The notes beneath the pieces are model-generated. The model searched no databases. It saw nothing but the letters and a program-made list of their open reading frames with translations, and was not told the origin of the DNA. DNA of 50,109 nt, taken from NCBI GenBank assembly GCA_030447645.1, contig JAUJOM010000024.1:1-50109 (forward strand), written 5' to 3'. The stretch comes from Longimicrobiaceae bacterium (GTDB taxonomy: Bacteria > Gemmatimonadota > Gemmatimonadetes > Longimicrobiales > Longimicrobiaceae). This document shows, one piece after another, positions 1-8,727 of this stretch. The first letter of the stretch is position 1; every line of letters starts with the position of its first letter. Position numbers and translations under genes: made by a program.

Positions 1-390
1 CGATCTCCAGCGCGTCGATCGGCAGCTCGCACTTCACGCGCAGCTGCCGCTTGTGCTGCATGCTCCACAGCTGGTACACAACCTGGAGCGTTCGGCCGTT
101 CCCCCAATCGATCGCGGTGAGGTCCGCCAGAAAGTCATATCCCTGGGGCGGGATCGCCCTTGAGCCAGCCGAGAATCTCTTTGGCGCGGGCCGGATCGAT
201 ATAGGCCACGTGCTCGTCACCCGCGGTCAGCTCGTGCCGCAGCATGGCTTCCCGAACCGCTCCCGCATCCCGTCGATCGAGGATGGGCCGGAATGTCCCC
301 GGGGAACGGCGGCGTCGCGTCCTCGGGTGACACCGCCGGCCCCGCGTCGAGACCCGAAAGGCCCTGCTTGAAGGCGTCGTTCTCTGCCAT
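1..390 (-). pseudogene. nuoC: NADH-quinone oxidoreductase subunit C (partial, frameshifted)
   Basis: The peripheral-arm subunit of respiratory complex I, which sits next to NuoB and NuoD. The likely ATG is at 390, ten bases past the nuoB stop, and reads [17 protein letters not shown]. NuoC-like segments then appear in different minus-strand frames: GMRERFG, a stretch resembling HVAYIDPARAKEILGWLKG, one resembling QGYDFLADLTAIDWG, and QLWSMQHKRQLRVK close to the window edge. At least three indels are therefore needed to read the gene through. The C-terminus lies beyond the left edge. The order nuoA-nuoB-nuoC is that of the usual nuo operon. Whether the breaks are sequencing errors or real decay cannot be decided from this sequence. 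Confidence 0.75.
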
Positions 391-399
391 CAGCGTCGT

Positions 400-1135
400 T
401 TACGGCCGCCGGTCGTTCACCCGGACGATCGCACCGGTCGGCGCCAGCCCACTTGCCCGGTTTTGCTTGGTCGAGTTGCCGAATGGGCCGGTGATCGCCT
501 CCACCACCTCTGCGGACAGCGTCGATTCGCCTTCCACGAAGCTGCCCGTGTGCTCCCAGGTGGAAGCCGCGGTAGGCGCCGAGCGGCGGATCTTTTCCTG
601 GATCATCAGGATCCCGTACATCAAGCCTTCCGGGGCGGGGGCACCCCGGTACGTAAACGTCCACCGGGATGATGGTGTCGATCCCCTGCACCATGCTGTA
701 CACGTCGAACACGCCGCCTGACGAAGCGCAGGCACCCATGGAGATGCTCCACTTCGGCTCCGGCATCTGCTGCCCAGATGCGGCGGAGCACCGGCGCCAT
801 CTTGTAGCTCACACGGCCCGCGCAGATAAGCAGGTCCGCCTGTCGCCGGGCCGAAGCTCATCCGCTCCATTCCGAAGCGCGCCAGGTCAAAGCGCGAGGC
901 CGCCGTGGCCATCATCTCGATGGCGCAGCAGGCGGTACCGAACGGCATCGGCCACAGCGAGTTGGTGCGCGCCCAGTTGACCACTGCGTCAAGGCGGGTG
1001 GTCAGGAAGCTGGCTTGCGCCGAAAAATTCCGCCCTGCGGAGCGTCCGAGGCAGCCACCTGGCTGCTCTCCGGCTCGGTGCGCTGCACCGCCACACCTTC
1101 ATCGCCCACCGGGATGGGGCGGTGGTGCCCTCCAT
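400..1135 (-). pseudogene. nuoB: NADH-quinone oxidoreductase subunit B (frameshifted)
   Basis: The complex I subunit that binds iron-sulfur cluster N2. The N-terminal half reads [20 protein letters not shown], including the tandem-Cys ligand pair, and then [12 protein letters not shown]. Two frame changes follow at about 790-850. The remaining conserved pieces, [33 protein letters not shown] and [14 protein letters not shown], lie in other minus-strand frames, and the end again reads [15 protein letters not shown] to a stop at 400. All Fe-S ligand motifs of the family can be found once indels are allowed. The ATG at 1133-1135 gives a variable N-terminal extension ahead of the conserved core. 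It lies between nuoA and nuoC on the same strand. Confidence 0.85.
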
Positions 1136-1165
1136 CAGGTGAGCGTCCTGGCTGAAATAATCCTT

Positions 1166-1519
1166 TTAATCCCATTCAAGGGCTCCCTTCTTCCATTCGT
1201 AGATCAAACCAACCGTAAGGATGAAGATGAAGATCATCGCGGTGATGAACCCTTCCCACCCCAGCTCTCATCCCCACTGCCCAGGGCAGCAGAAAGACCG
1301 TTTCCACGTCGAAAACGATGAAAAGGATGGCGACCACATAAAACTTTACACTGAACCGCTCCCGGGTACCTCCCAGCGGGTCCATACCGGATCGTAAGGC
1401 GCGGCTTTGACCGCGGTCTGCCTACCCGGGCTGAGAAAGGTGGAAGCGCCCACCATGACCAGCGCATTCACTACGCTGATCGCCAGGAGGATGAGCAGAG
1501 GCAGGTAAGCCTGGAGCAT
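1166..1519 (-). pseudogene. nuoA: NADH-quinone oxidoreductase subunit A (frameshifted)
   Basis: Small membrane subunit of complex I with three helices. The ATG at 1519 is preceded by a GGAG Shine-Dalgarno about four bases away and opens MLQAYLPLLILLAISVVNAL. The frame is lost at about 1385, where the family motif around YECG should stand. It continues in another frame as [20 protein letters not shown] and [12 protein letters not shown], then shifts again near 1260 to [20 protein letters not shown] and ends WKKGALEWD at a TAA at 1166-1168. The intact protein would be close to 118 residues, normal for NuoA. It is the first gene of the leftward nuo operon. Confidence 0.88.
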
Positions 1520-1699
1520 CGCACTCCGCACTTTGGTGAAATTGTTCACTTGAAGCAAGTGCGTCAACCTCCCCGCACGAGCTTGCCGCTGCGCAGGTGT
1601 CGCGGCCGCGGCCTCTCCGTTCCGCGGGCATCAAAGAGTCTTCGCCGCGCGGCCCGCGAGCAGAGGATGATCGCGCAGGACGCGGAGCCGATCTCCTTC

Positions 1700-2170
1700 G
1701 CGTGCCCGCGGACGCATACATGCGCGTGGCACCTATTCCCCCGTTCACCAACGTGAACAACGCCATCGTCGATCACTGGATTCGCCGCATGGCCCTTCGA
1801 GCAGGCGACGTTTGCATCGTGACACCCAACTCGTACGCAGAGGCTCGCTCCGTTGGTGTCAGCAGCTACGGCGACACCGCGTGGCCGACGAGTTCAAGAT
1901 CTTTACGCAACGTGATCAACGCCATCGTCGACCCCTTCGCGTTTGATGAAAAAGGTTTCGTGACCTTCGAGGGCGACGTTTGACTCCGCTCCCCCCAACT
2001 CGTACGCGGGCGAAGGTATCGCGGAGTCCTCTTCTTCCCGAGTCCAGACGAGCCTGCGCTGTTCGTGGGGACCGCATCGGCTTACCAGGGCCAGGTGGGC
2101 GTCACGACACCCGCTGTCGCGCCGCTGCCCTTCAACGCGGCGACTCTGGCGCTCCAATGGCGCGCGCTCT
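1700..2170 (+). pseudogene. degraded coding sequence, family not recognised, internally repeated
   Basis: A plus-strand stretch that reads like the C-terminal part of a protein but is broken. Two near-copies of the same sequence follow each other: one containing NVNNAIVD and TPNSYAEA (about 1749-1850) and one containing NVINAIVDPFAFDEKGFVTF (about 1908-2030). After the second, another frame reads ALFVGTASAYQGQVGVTTP and ends ALQWRAL at a TGA at 2168-2170, overlapping the glpD start. The base composition and the clean C-terminal frame suggest coding DNA. I do not recognise the family. Confidence 0.4.
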
Positions 2171-3480
2171 GAGGACGGGGAAACAGTGGGATCTGCTGGT
2201 GATCGGCGGTGTCACGTGACCCTGCCAGGACGCCGCCGCACGTGGTTTGCGGGTCGCGCTGGTGGAAGCGGGCGACTGGGGACACGGCACCTCGAGCCGC
2301 TCTTCCCGGACCATCCAGCTTCGCTACCTGCAGACGGGCGATCTCGGCCTGGTCTTTGAGGCGAGCTGCGGGCGGCGCAGGTCACTCGCCCTCGCCCTGG
2401 TGCATCGGCAGCTCGTCTTTCCGGTTACGAATGGGGGTCGGTTTCCGGACGTTGCAGGCGGGCATGAGGCTTTACGATGCCCTTTCCCTGTTTCGGCATC
2501 GGACGGCACCAGATGCTGGATCCGCGGAGATCGCGCGGAGCCCCGGCTCCACCAGCAGCATCTCCGCGGTGGTGCCCTGTACTACGATGCCTGGGTGGAC
2601 GATGCGCGGCTCACCCTGGCGACCGCCATGGATGCGCACCGGCTCGGTGCCGCCACCGTGTCTTATGCGACGGTTGACCGAGTTCCTGCGGGATGGGACT
2701 GGTGTGCAGGGCGCCCGGTCAAGGACATGCTGAGTGGGGCCGAGGTCGAGGTGCGGGCGCCCTGATCATCAACGCCACCGGTCCGTGGTGCGACGTCGTG
2801 CGTCGCCTGGCGGAACCAACCGTCGTTCCGCGCCTCCGCCCTACCAAGGGTGTCCATATCGTGCTCCGCCGCGAGCGACTCGGCCACCAGCACGCGATCA
2901 GCTTCGAGTCGCCGCTGGATGGGCGGGTGATGTTCGTGCTCCCCTGGGGCCGCTTCTCGTATGTCGGCACCACCGACACGGATTACGCCGGCTCCCCCGA
3001 GGATGCCGTGGTGGACAGGGAGGACGTGGAGTATCTGCTTGGTTCCCGCGAACGCGATCTTTTCCGGCGAGCCGGCTGGAAAACCGGGATGTGGTGAGCA
3101 GCTGGGCGCTGCGCCCGCTGCTGGTGCCCGACGAGGAAGATCCCGTGTCGGAAGGAAGAACCTCCCGCGAACACTCCATCTGGCGCGACCCGTCGGCGGC
3201 TGCTCGCGTCGCGGGTGGGAAGCTGACCACCTTCCGTGTGGCGGCGGACGCCGTGGACGCGCCGCGATTCTCGGAAGAGCGGGGCCTGGAGGCACAGGAG
3301 CGTGGCCTTCCCCGGTACGCCCGACCTCGCCAACGGATGCTCGCCCGCGCCGCCGGGCCTCCACGGTCCGGAGCACCTGATCCGCGCATAATTACCGCGG
3401 CGGTAATCTGCTCTTCTCGGGGAAGCATCCGCGCCCTTCCAGAGGATCTCACCCTGGGAAGGTGCTAGCGCGGCTGCTCT
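2157..3480 (+). pseudogene. glpD: glycerol-3-phosphate dehydrogenase, first degraded copy
   Basis: FAD enzyme that oxidises glycerol-3-phosphate to dihydroxyacetone phosphate at the membrane. The start reads MARALRTGKQWDLLVIGG, the first half of the FAD-binding motif. A frame change leads into LRVALVEAGDWGHGTSSRSS and LRYLQTGDLGLVFEA. Later pieces are ALYYDAWVDDARLTLATAMD, then in another frame ALIINATGPWCDVVRRLAE, RPTKGVHIVLRRERLGHQHA and WGRFSYVGTTDTDYAGSPED, then WALRPLLVPDEEDPVSEG and VAGGKLTTFR. At least five indels and some missing stretches separate these. The C-terminal domain is barely recognisable after about 3300. A second, worse copy follows immediately. Confidence 0.8.
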
Positions 3481-3589
3481 GCTGTCGAAGCCGAGGAGGT
3501 GGAATGAGGTGGCGCGTGGTCGCCGAGCTGCAAGCCCACGGCCAGGTGGGGACAGCACCCTGATCCGCGCGCTTACGTGGCGGCCTGGC

Positions 3590-4560
3590 GCTCGTGGCGC
3601 GCCTGACTGCTGCTGATCCGGCGGCGGTTCACAGCACGGGAAGATCTGCGCCGCGCTGGGCGAGCCGATCTGTGGCGGATCTGCCCTACATCCGCGCGCC
3701 ATGGGGGCTTCCGCCTGGAAACGGGCGATTTGAGCCTGGTTCAGCGGGAAATGGCGCTCACGCTGGCATTTCACCTGGTAAAAAATCAGCGCCGTCTGCA
3801 GAAAGTATTTCCTGTACGAAGTGGTGGCCTGCGGTGAGTTTGCCGATTGCGTGCGTGCGGCGGCGGGGATGCTGGTTGAGCGTCGCGCAGCACCTGCGTG
3901 CTAATTGCTAGGCCGGCCGTTCCCCAGGATGCCCGCGCAATCGAACTCGATGCCAACGGCTTCGGAGCGAGGCGGATCGCTGGCGACCGCCATGGATGCG
4001 CACCGTGGTCGTGGCTGGGGACTCACACCGATCTTCGGGCAGTACAAAGGCGGTGTGATCCAGTCACCTGTGGGGGGACTGCACTTCCGCCCGGGCCGTT
4101 CAGCAGGCGCTGAGTCGCCCTCGCAGAGTGTGCCGACGTGCTGCAAGGCAATGCGAACGAGTACAACGGCAGGCGCTCGACAGCTGGGTCGGAACACCGT
4201 CGCGCCGCGCCTGGTCACCTCGCACGATGCATTTGAGTACTACGCGCGCGGGCTCAACGTTCTGGGCCACCAGCACGCGATTTTGATAACCGGGCTCGCC
4301 TGGTCGATGCGCCTGGGGCCGGTTCTCGCTCTTCATGGAGACCACCGTGAACGGATTATTCGGCTCCCCTGAGGAAACCGGTGCGCGGATCGGCGGTTCG
4401 CTGTACTCGGACTCACTGGGAAGCGGGTTCCGGGGCCGCGATCTTGGAATTGGTGCACAACACCGGTCATCGGCTGTCGAGCCGTTCGGGCATGACCCGC
4501 TGCTGGTTCCGCCGTCGCCGTCACGGAGGAAGAACAAACCCGCACACTCCATCCGTGGCG
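3590..4560 (+). pseudogene. glycerol-3-phosphate dehydrogenase, second degraded copy
   Basis: This stretch repeats the previous gene in the same order, about 1.37 kb downstream. The matched points are LETGDLSLV at about 3717 (copy one: LQTGDLGLV), an exact 26-base match at 3980-4005 to 2616-2641, an exact 17-base match at 4265-4281 to 2882-2898, and a HSI-containing segment at about 4540 matching about 3170. Between these anchors the two copies differ by many substitutions and indels and no frame stays open. Copy two stops abruptly near 4560, where the sequence runs into an ABC transporter Walker A motif. It could be an old tandem duplicate or a second noisy read of the same gene placed beside the first. 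Confidence 0.6.
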
Positions 4561-4945
4561 CTCCCCGCCGCATCGCCATCGTGGGGCCCAACGGCGTGGG
4601 AAGAGCATCTTCCGTGTCATTGTCGGCCTGGACGCCGTGGACTCCGCGGCGGAAATTCATGAGGCCGTTACGTCGCCTACGTTCCGCAGCGCGGAAGTGA
4701 TCGGTGGGACTTCGGTGCTGGTGCGCGACGACATGGGACCTTTGGGGGCATCGGCTGGTTTCGCTGGCCGAGCAAGCCCCCATGCCGCCGCGGACGCGCC
4801 AGGCGGAGCAAGGAGTTCGCGCGCGCAACACGGAAGGTTGACCCGCGTGTGTTCTGGCGGTCGCCCAGGAAGGGCCGACGTGCTGCTGCTCGCGAGCTTC
4901 ACGCGGCGACGGAGGAAGCGATCTTCGCTGCTGGATGACGCCTAC
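4555..4945 (+). pseudogene. metal ABC transporter ATPase remnant (MntA/ZnuC type)
   Basis: A broken nucleotide-binding protein of the manganese/zinc ABC importer family. The Walker A region reads RRIAIVGPNGVG followed, after a shift, by a K-S pair. Further on, short matches to the family appear in different frames: VAYVPQR, GIGWFRWPSK, a remnant of the signature region near 4830, ADVLLL at 4877 (Walker B) and an EEAIFALLDD-like segment at about 4915. Upstream sequence of the gene is missing because the glpD copy is joined directly to it. It precedes the permease in the direction of transcription, the normal arrangement of such importers. No substrate-binding protein gene was found. Confidence 0.6.
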
Positions 4946-4955
4946 GGCGTTAAAA

Positions 4956-6514
4956 ATGGCGCTCACGCTGGCGGACAGTTGGCTGGTGCTGCTGCTCGAG
5001 GCCGCGTGGTGGCGGTTGATGTTCTTCTCCCCTAAACCCTACGTGCAGCGGCCGTCGCCTGAGCCATGCTGGAACGGCGGACGAGGTGGTGGTGATGCAT
5101 ATGAACAGCTTCCTCACCGCAGGCACGGCGCGCTAGAACGTGCTGCTGGGAACGGCTGCCGAGCTCCGGCACATCGTGCTCCCGCGATGGCTTCGGCGAC
5201 CAGCACTCGGTGCTCCGGTGTGGCTATCGCCTTTATCGTTGGCGCCCGACTTTTTCATCGGCGCGGCATGCCGGATCGTGCTTGTGCGGATCGGCTGTTC
5301 TCACGAACGGAAGACGCCGCCATCGGGGTGGTGTTCACCCATAGGCCGTTCGCCTCGGAATCACTCATCCCGCCTCATCCGGTTCCGGAGCGTGGATCAT
5401 GCTCTTTGGCAACGTGCTCGGCGTGGAAGACCCAGGACCTGTATATCACCGCGGGTATCCCCGTCGGCGTGCTTCTCACCCTGCTCCTCTTGTACAAGGA
5501 GATGCTGGTGATGTTCGATCCAGTGTTCGCGGCGGCCATCGGCCCGGCGCGCGCGCTGCACTACCATCCTGATGCTTCTACTGTCGCTCACCGTGGTGGC
5601 GGCGCTGCAGACAGTTGGCCTTGTGCTGGTGGTGGCGATGCTGAGCCGCTTCCACCGCCTATCTGCTCACCGATCGCTTCGCCCGCATGCTCGGCATCTC
5701 CGCCGGCGTTGGGGTTATTTCTTCGCTGGTCGGGCTATTCGGCAGCTACCACTACCGCGTGTCCAGCGGAGCCGCGATCGTACTGGTGGCGACGCCTTTC
5801 TTTGCCATCCTCTTCGCCCCCGGACCGCGGGGTGGTGATCCGCCGCGTGCGAGCCCACCGCGCGGCGCGCCGCACCGCTACCGAGGACGCGCTCAAGCAG
5901 GCGCATGCCCTGGTGGCGGAGGGGACACCGGTGACTGCGTCCGCGCTCGGCGCGCGGCTCGGCACGGGTGCCGGGGAAGCAAGGCGCCGCATCGCGGCCC
6001 TCCGTACCCAGGGACTGCTCCGCGGTGAGGCGCTTACACCGGAGGGTGACCGCCAGGCGCACCAGATGATCCGCGCACACCGCCTCTGGGAGCGCTATCT
6101 GGTGGACGAGGGGGTGCCTCCTGGGCGGAAGTACACGACGCGGCGGAGCGCCTGGAGCACGTCGAGCCGCTGGTCATGGCAGAGCGGCTGGACGCCGCGC
6201 TGGGCTCACCACGCTCGGACCCCCATGGCGAGCCCATTCCAACGCCGGAAGGGGAACTGGAGGAGCTGCGGGGCCGGGTGCTTTCAGACCTGAAGGTGGG
6301 GGAGAGCGCCCGGATCGTGGCTGTTCGCGAGCAAACGCGTGAAGGGCTGTACCGCCTCGCCGACCTGGGGCTCGTGCCCGCCTGCGAGGTAAACGTCACC
6401 GGCCGGGAGAACGGAGCCCTCCTCGTGCGGACGGACGGGGAGCCGAAGCGTGTTGATCTCGCGCTGGCGAACGTGGTGCTTGTCGCGGAGGAAGCGTCGG
6501 CCTCCGGAGCCTAG
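4956..6514 (+). pseudogene. metal ABC transporter permease fused to DtxR-type regulator (frameshifted)
   Basis: Two proteins in one reading direction. The first part is an ABC-3 family permease for Mn/Zn/Fe: ALTLADSWLVLLLEA, EDAAIGVVFT, DLYITAGIPVGVLLTLLLLY, LLLSLTVVAALQTVGLVLVV and GVGVISSLVGLFGSYHYRVS, in changing frames. From about 5835 it runs into a DtxR/MntR-like module: a winged helix (ALKQAHALVAEGTPVTASAL), the metal-site region RAHRLWERYLVDEG, then LEHVEPLVMAERLDAALG with DPHGEPIPTPEG, and a C-terminal FeoA/SH3-like domain (LADLGLVPACEVNV). At least three indels interrupt it; the last 340 bases are open. Known DtxR proteins repress metal uptake genes, so the fusion could couple transport with regulation; that is inference. 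The stop overlaps the convergent gene's stop by four bases. Confidence 0.75.
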
Positions 6515-7083
6515 GCCGCCTGCGACCTCCGGGCGGGCACGGGCTCACCGGTCGCCTGCTCGTCCAGCCGCAGCAGCGTGAGCGGCCGTGGCGTGTCCCC
6601 CAGGTAAAGCTTGGCATCCATGCTGCCCGGAGACGTCAACCTGGCACGGAACTCCATGCGCGATCCAGCAGCTTCGACCTGCAGGGTCACCCTGTCGCCA
6701 GCACTTTGTCCACGGATACGCAGCGGGAAGCTCGTTCCGGAACCCTCCAGTGCCCCGCCACCGGCGATTACGCCTCTCGCATCCTCCGCCAAACCCATAT
6801 GCCAGGTCAGGGCACCGGTGTGGGCCACCCAGCCCCTGGTCAACCCCGACGGGGCGTTCCGCGGCACCCCGGGGGACGCGAGCGCGGTGTTGCTGCGGTG
6901 AGGCGGAGTCGGGGGGCGGTGCAGCGCGAGCCAGGTGCGCCGACAGCGGCGGCACCAGCGGTAGCTGCACGCCGCCCCGAGAACCAGCCTAAGCGGGGCG
7001 AGCAAAAAGGGCATCTCCCCACGCATGGTTTCCTCGCGGCAGGAGGGACAGCGTCGGGCCGGGTTGAGGATGAGTCCGCGCAT
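6511..7083 (-). CDS. zinc-ribbon protein of unknown function
   Basis: A 190-residue protein I cannot assign to a named family. The N-terminus has a CPSC motif (residues about 12-15) and, after a hydrophobic stretch of roughly 25 residues, a CRRC motif, together a plausible zinc ribbon. The C-terminal half is rich in small and beta-favouring residues (GVIAGGGALEGSGTSFPLRI, then VTLQVEAAGSRMEFRARL) and may be a beta-sandwich. It is convergent with the permease-DtxR gene, their stop codons overlapping by four bases, and divergent from the CstB-like gene. The ATG at 7083 is the only obvious start. The reading frame is uninterrupted, in contrast to the DNA to its left. Confidence 0.6.
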   Translation of the reverse strand: MRGLILNPARRCPSCREETMRGEMPFLLAPLRLVLGAACSYRWCRRCRRTWLALHRPPTPPHRSNTALASPGVPRNAPSGLTRGWVAHTGALTWHMGLAEDARGVIAGGGALEGSGTSFPLRIRGQSAGDRVTLQVEAAGSRMEFRARLTSPGSMDAKLYLGDTPRPLTLLRLDEQATGEPVPARRSQAA

Positions 7084-7272
7084 TGCTGGTTACGTGGGGG
7101 GGTTCGGGGAAATCCGGCTCGCTCGTTGGCCGTGGGTGTTCGTCACCTGAAAATCTCGGGCCGCGACCGAGCCCGTTGCATGGCACAAGCTTACAGTCGC
7201 CGCCGCCCCGGAGATCCATGCAACCTGCCTGGGGTAGTGCACTCTGCAACCCGGTGCCAATTTGAGGAAGCA

Positions 7273-8727
7273 ATGATCTTGAAGCGTATCTATAATGACA
7301 AGCTCGCCCAGGCGAGCTACCTGGTGGGGTGCGGCGCCACGGGTGAAGCCCTGGTGGTCGACGCCAACCGGGACGTCGAGCAGTACATCAACGGCGCGGC
7401 GGCCGAAGGCTTACGCATCACCCACATCACCGAAACGCACATGCACGCGGACTTCGTGTCCGGGAGCCGGGAGTTGGCCACTCGCACGGGCGCCACGATG
7501 TACCTGTCGGGCGAGGGCGATGAAAACTGGAAGTATGCCTTCGCTGAAAGTGCTGGCGCCACTCTACTCACGGACGGCGACACGTTCAACGTAGGCAGTG
7601 TACTCATCCACGTGATGTACACGCCCGGACACACCCCGGAGCACCTTACCTTCCTGGTGACCGACACCGTGGCGGCGGACCAGCCGATCGCAGCGCTCAC
7701 CGGCGACTTTGTTTTTGTGGGCGACGTCGGCCGGCCCGACCTGCTGGAAACAGCAGCCGGGATGAAGGGCACCATGGAAGCCGGCGCGCGCACCCTCTTC
7801 CGCTCCCTCCACAAGTTCAAGACGCAGCCCGACTACCTGCAGCTCCTGCCCGGACATGGAGCGGGCTCGGCTTGCGGTAAGGGCATCAGCGCCGTCCCGA
7901 GCAGCACGATCGGCTACGAGCGGAGGTTCAACTGGGCCTTTGGGATCGAAGAGGAGGACGAGTTCGTGAGCGCCGTCCTCGCGGGTCAGCCGGAGCCACC
8001 GCGGTACTTCGCCGAGATGAAGCGCATCAACCGGGAAGGTCCACGCATCCTCGGTGGCCTGCGTCTTCCACCCCGCCTCGGCAAGGAGCGCCTGAGCACG
8101 CTGCTGACCAGGGATGCCCTGGTAATCGACGCCCGCCCGGCAGCGGAGTACGCAACGGGACATATCGCGGGCACCATCAACATTCCGCTTAACCGGTCCT
8201 TTAGCACCTGGGCGGGCTGGCTCGTCCCGTTTCACCGGGAGTTTTACCTGCTGGTGGCGGATGAGCGCATGGGTGAGGCGGTCCGTGATCTCGCGATGAT
8301 CGGGTTGGACCAGGTGGGAGGTTACTTCACTCCGGAGGTGCTCGGGACGTATAAGGACGATGGCGGAGAGCTGGAAACCATCGCACGGATTACCTCCAGC
8401 CGGCTGGCGCAGGAGTTGAGCAGTGGCGAAGTCGCCGTTCTGGACGTGCGCGGCCGAGCCGAATGGCAGGCCGGGCATCTCCCGGGGGTAGCAAACATCC
8501 CGGTCGGCTATCTACCGAACCGCCTCGACGAGCTTCCGCGGGGAATGCCGCTGGTGGTGCATTGCCAGGGCGGCGCCCGCTCAGCAATCGCCGCCAGCCT
8601 GCTCAAGTCGCGCGGCTTCCGCAACGTGATCAACCTGGAAGGCGGGTACGCGGCGTGGGCGGGCGCAGGCTATCCGACAGCGGCGGGGGCGACAACTCAG
8701 GCCACCACGGTTCGGTCTTCGAGGTAA
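7273..8727 (+). CDS. persulfide dioxygenase-rhodanese fusion (CstB-like)
   Basis: A 484-residue protein with a metallo-beta-lactamase domain followed by two rhodanese domains. The dioxygenase metal site starts at THMHADF (His56, His58, Asp60), the HxHxD-type motif of ETHE1/CstB persulfide dioxygenases. PGHTPEH and LLPGHGAGS follow, with Asp in GDVGRPDL. The first rhodanese (about 275-360) lacks a catalytic Cys where the loop reads LLVADERM. The second (about 375-470) has the active loop HCQGGARS with Cys431. This MBL, pseudo-rhodanese, rhodanese order is that of staphylococcal CstB, which oxidises persulfides and hydrolyses thiosulfonates. The ATG at 7273 has a GAGGAA Shine-Dalgarno. Its tail overlaps the convergent Nudix gene by 31 bases. 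Confidence 0.9.
   Translation: MILKRIYNDKLAQASYLVGCGATGEALVVDANRDVEQYINGAAAEGLRITHITETHMHADFVSGSRELATRTGATMYLSGEGDENWKYAFAESAGATLLTDGDTFNVGSVLIHVMYTPGHTPEHLTFLVTDTVAADQPIAALTGDFVFVGDVGRPDLLETAAGMKGTMEAGARTLFRSLHKFKTQPDYLQLLPGHGAGSACGKGISAVPSSTIGYERRFNWAFGIEEEDEFVSAVLAGQPEPPRYFAEMKRINREGPRILGGLRLPPRLGKERLSTLLTRDALVIDARPAAEYATGHIAGTINIPLNRSFSTWAGWLVPFHREFYLLVADERMGEAVRDLAMIGLDQVGGYFTPEVLGTYKDDGGELETIARITSSRLAQELSSGEVAVLDVRGRAEWQAGHLPGVANIPVGYLPNRLDELPRGMPLVVHCQGGARSAIAASLLKSRGFRNVINLEGGYAAWAGAGYPTAAGATTQATTVRSSR

Noticed and set aside
2616..4005. The exact 26-base direct repeat could have been an attachment site of an integrated element.
   Set aside because: The repeat lies inside the same coding motif of glpD in both copies (ATAMDAHR), other anchors are collinear with it, and no integrase or other mobile gene lies between them.
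7083..7272. A possible promoter with TTGCAT in the divergent spacer before the CstB-like gene.
   Set aside because: No -10 hexamer stands at a suitable distance, so the match is not better than chance.
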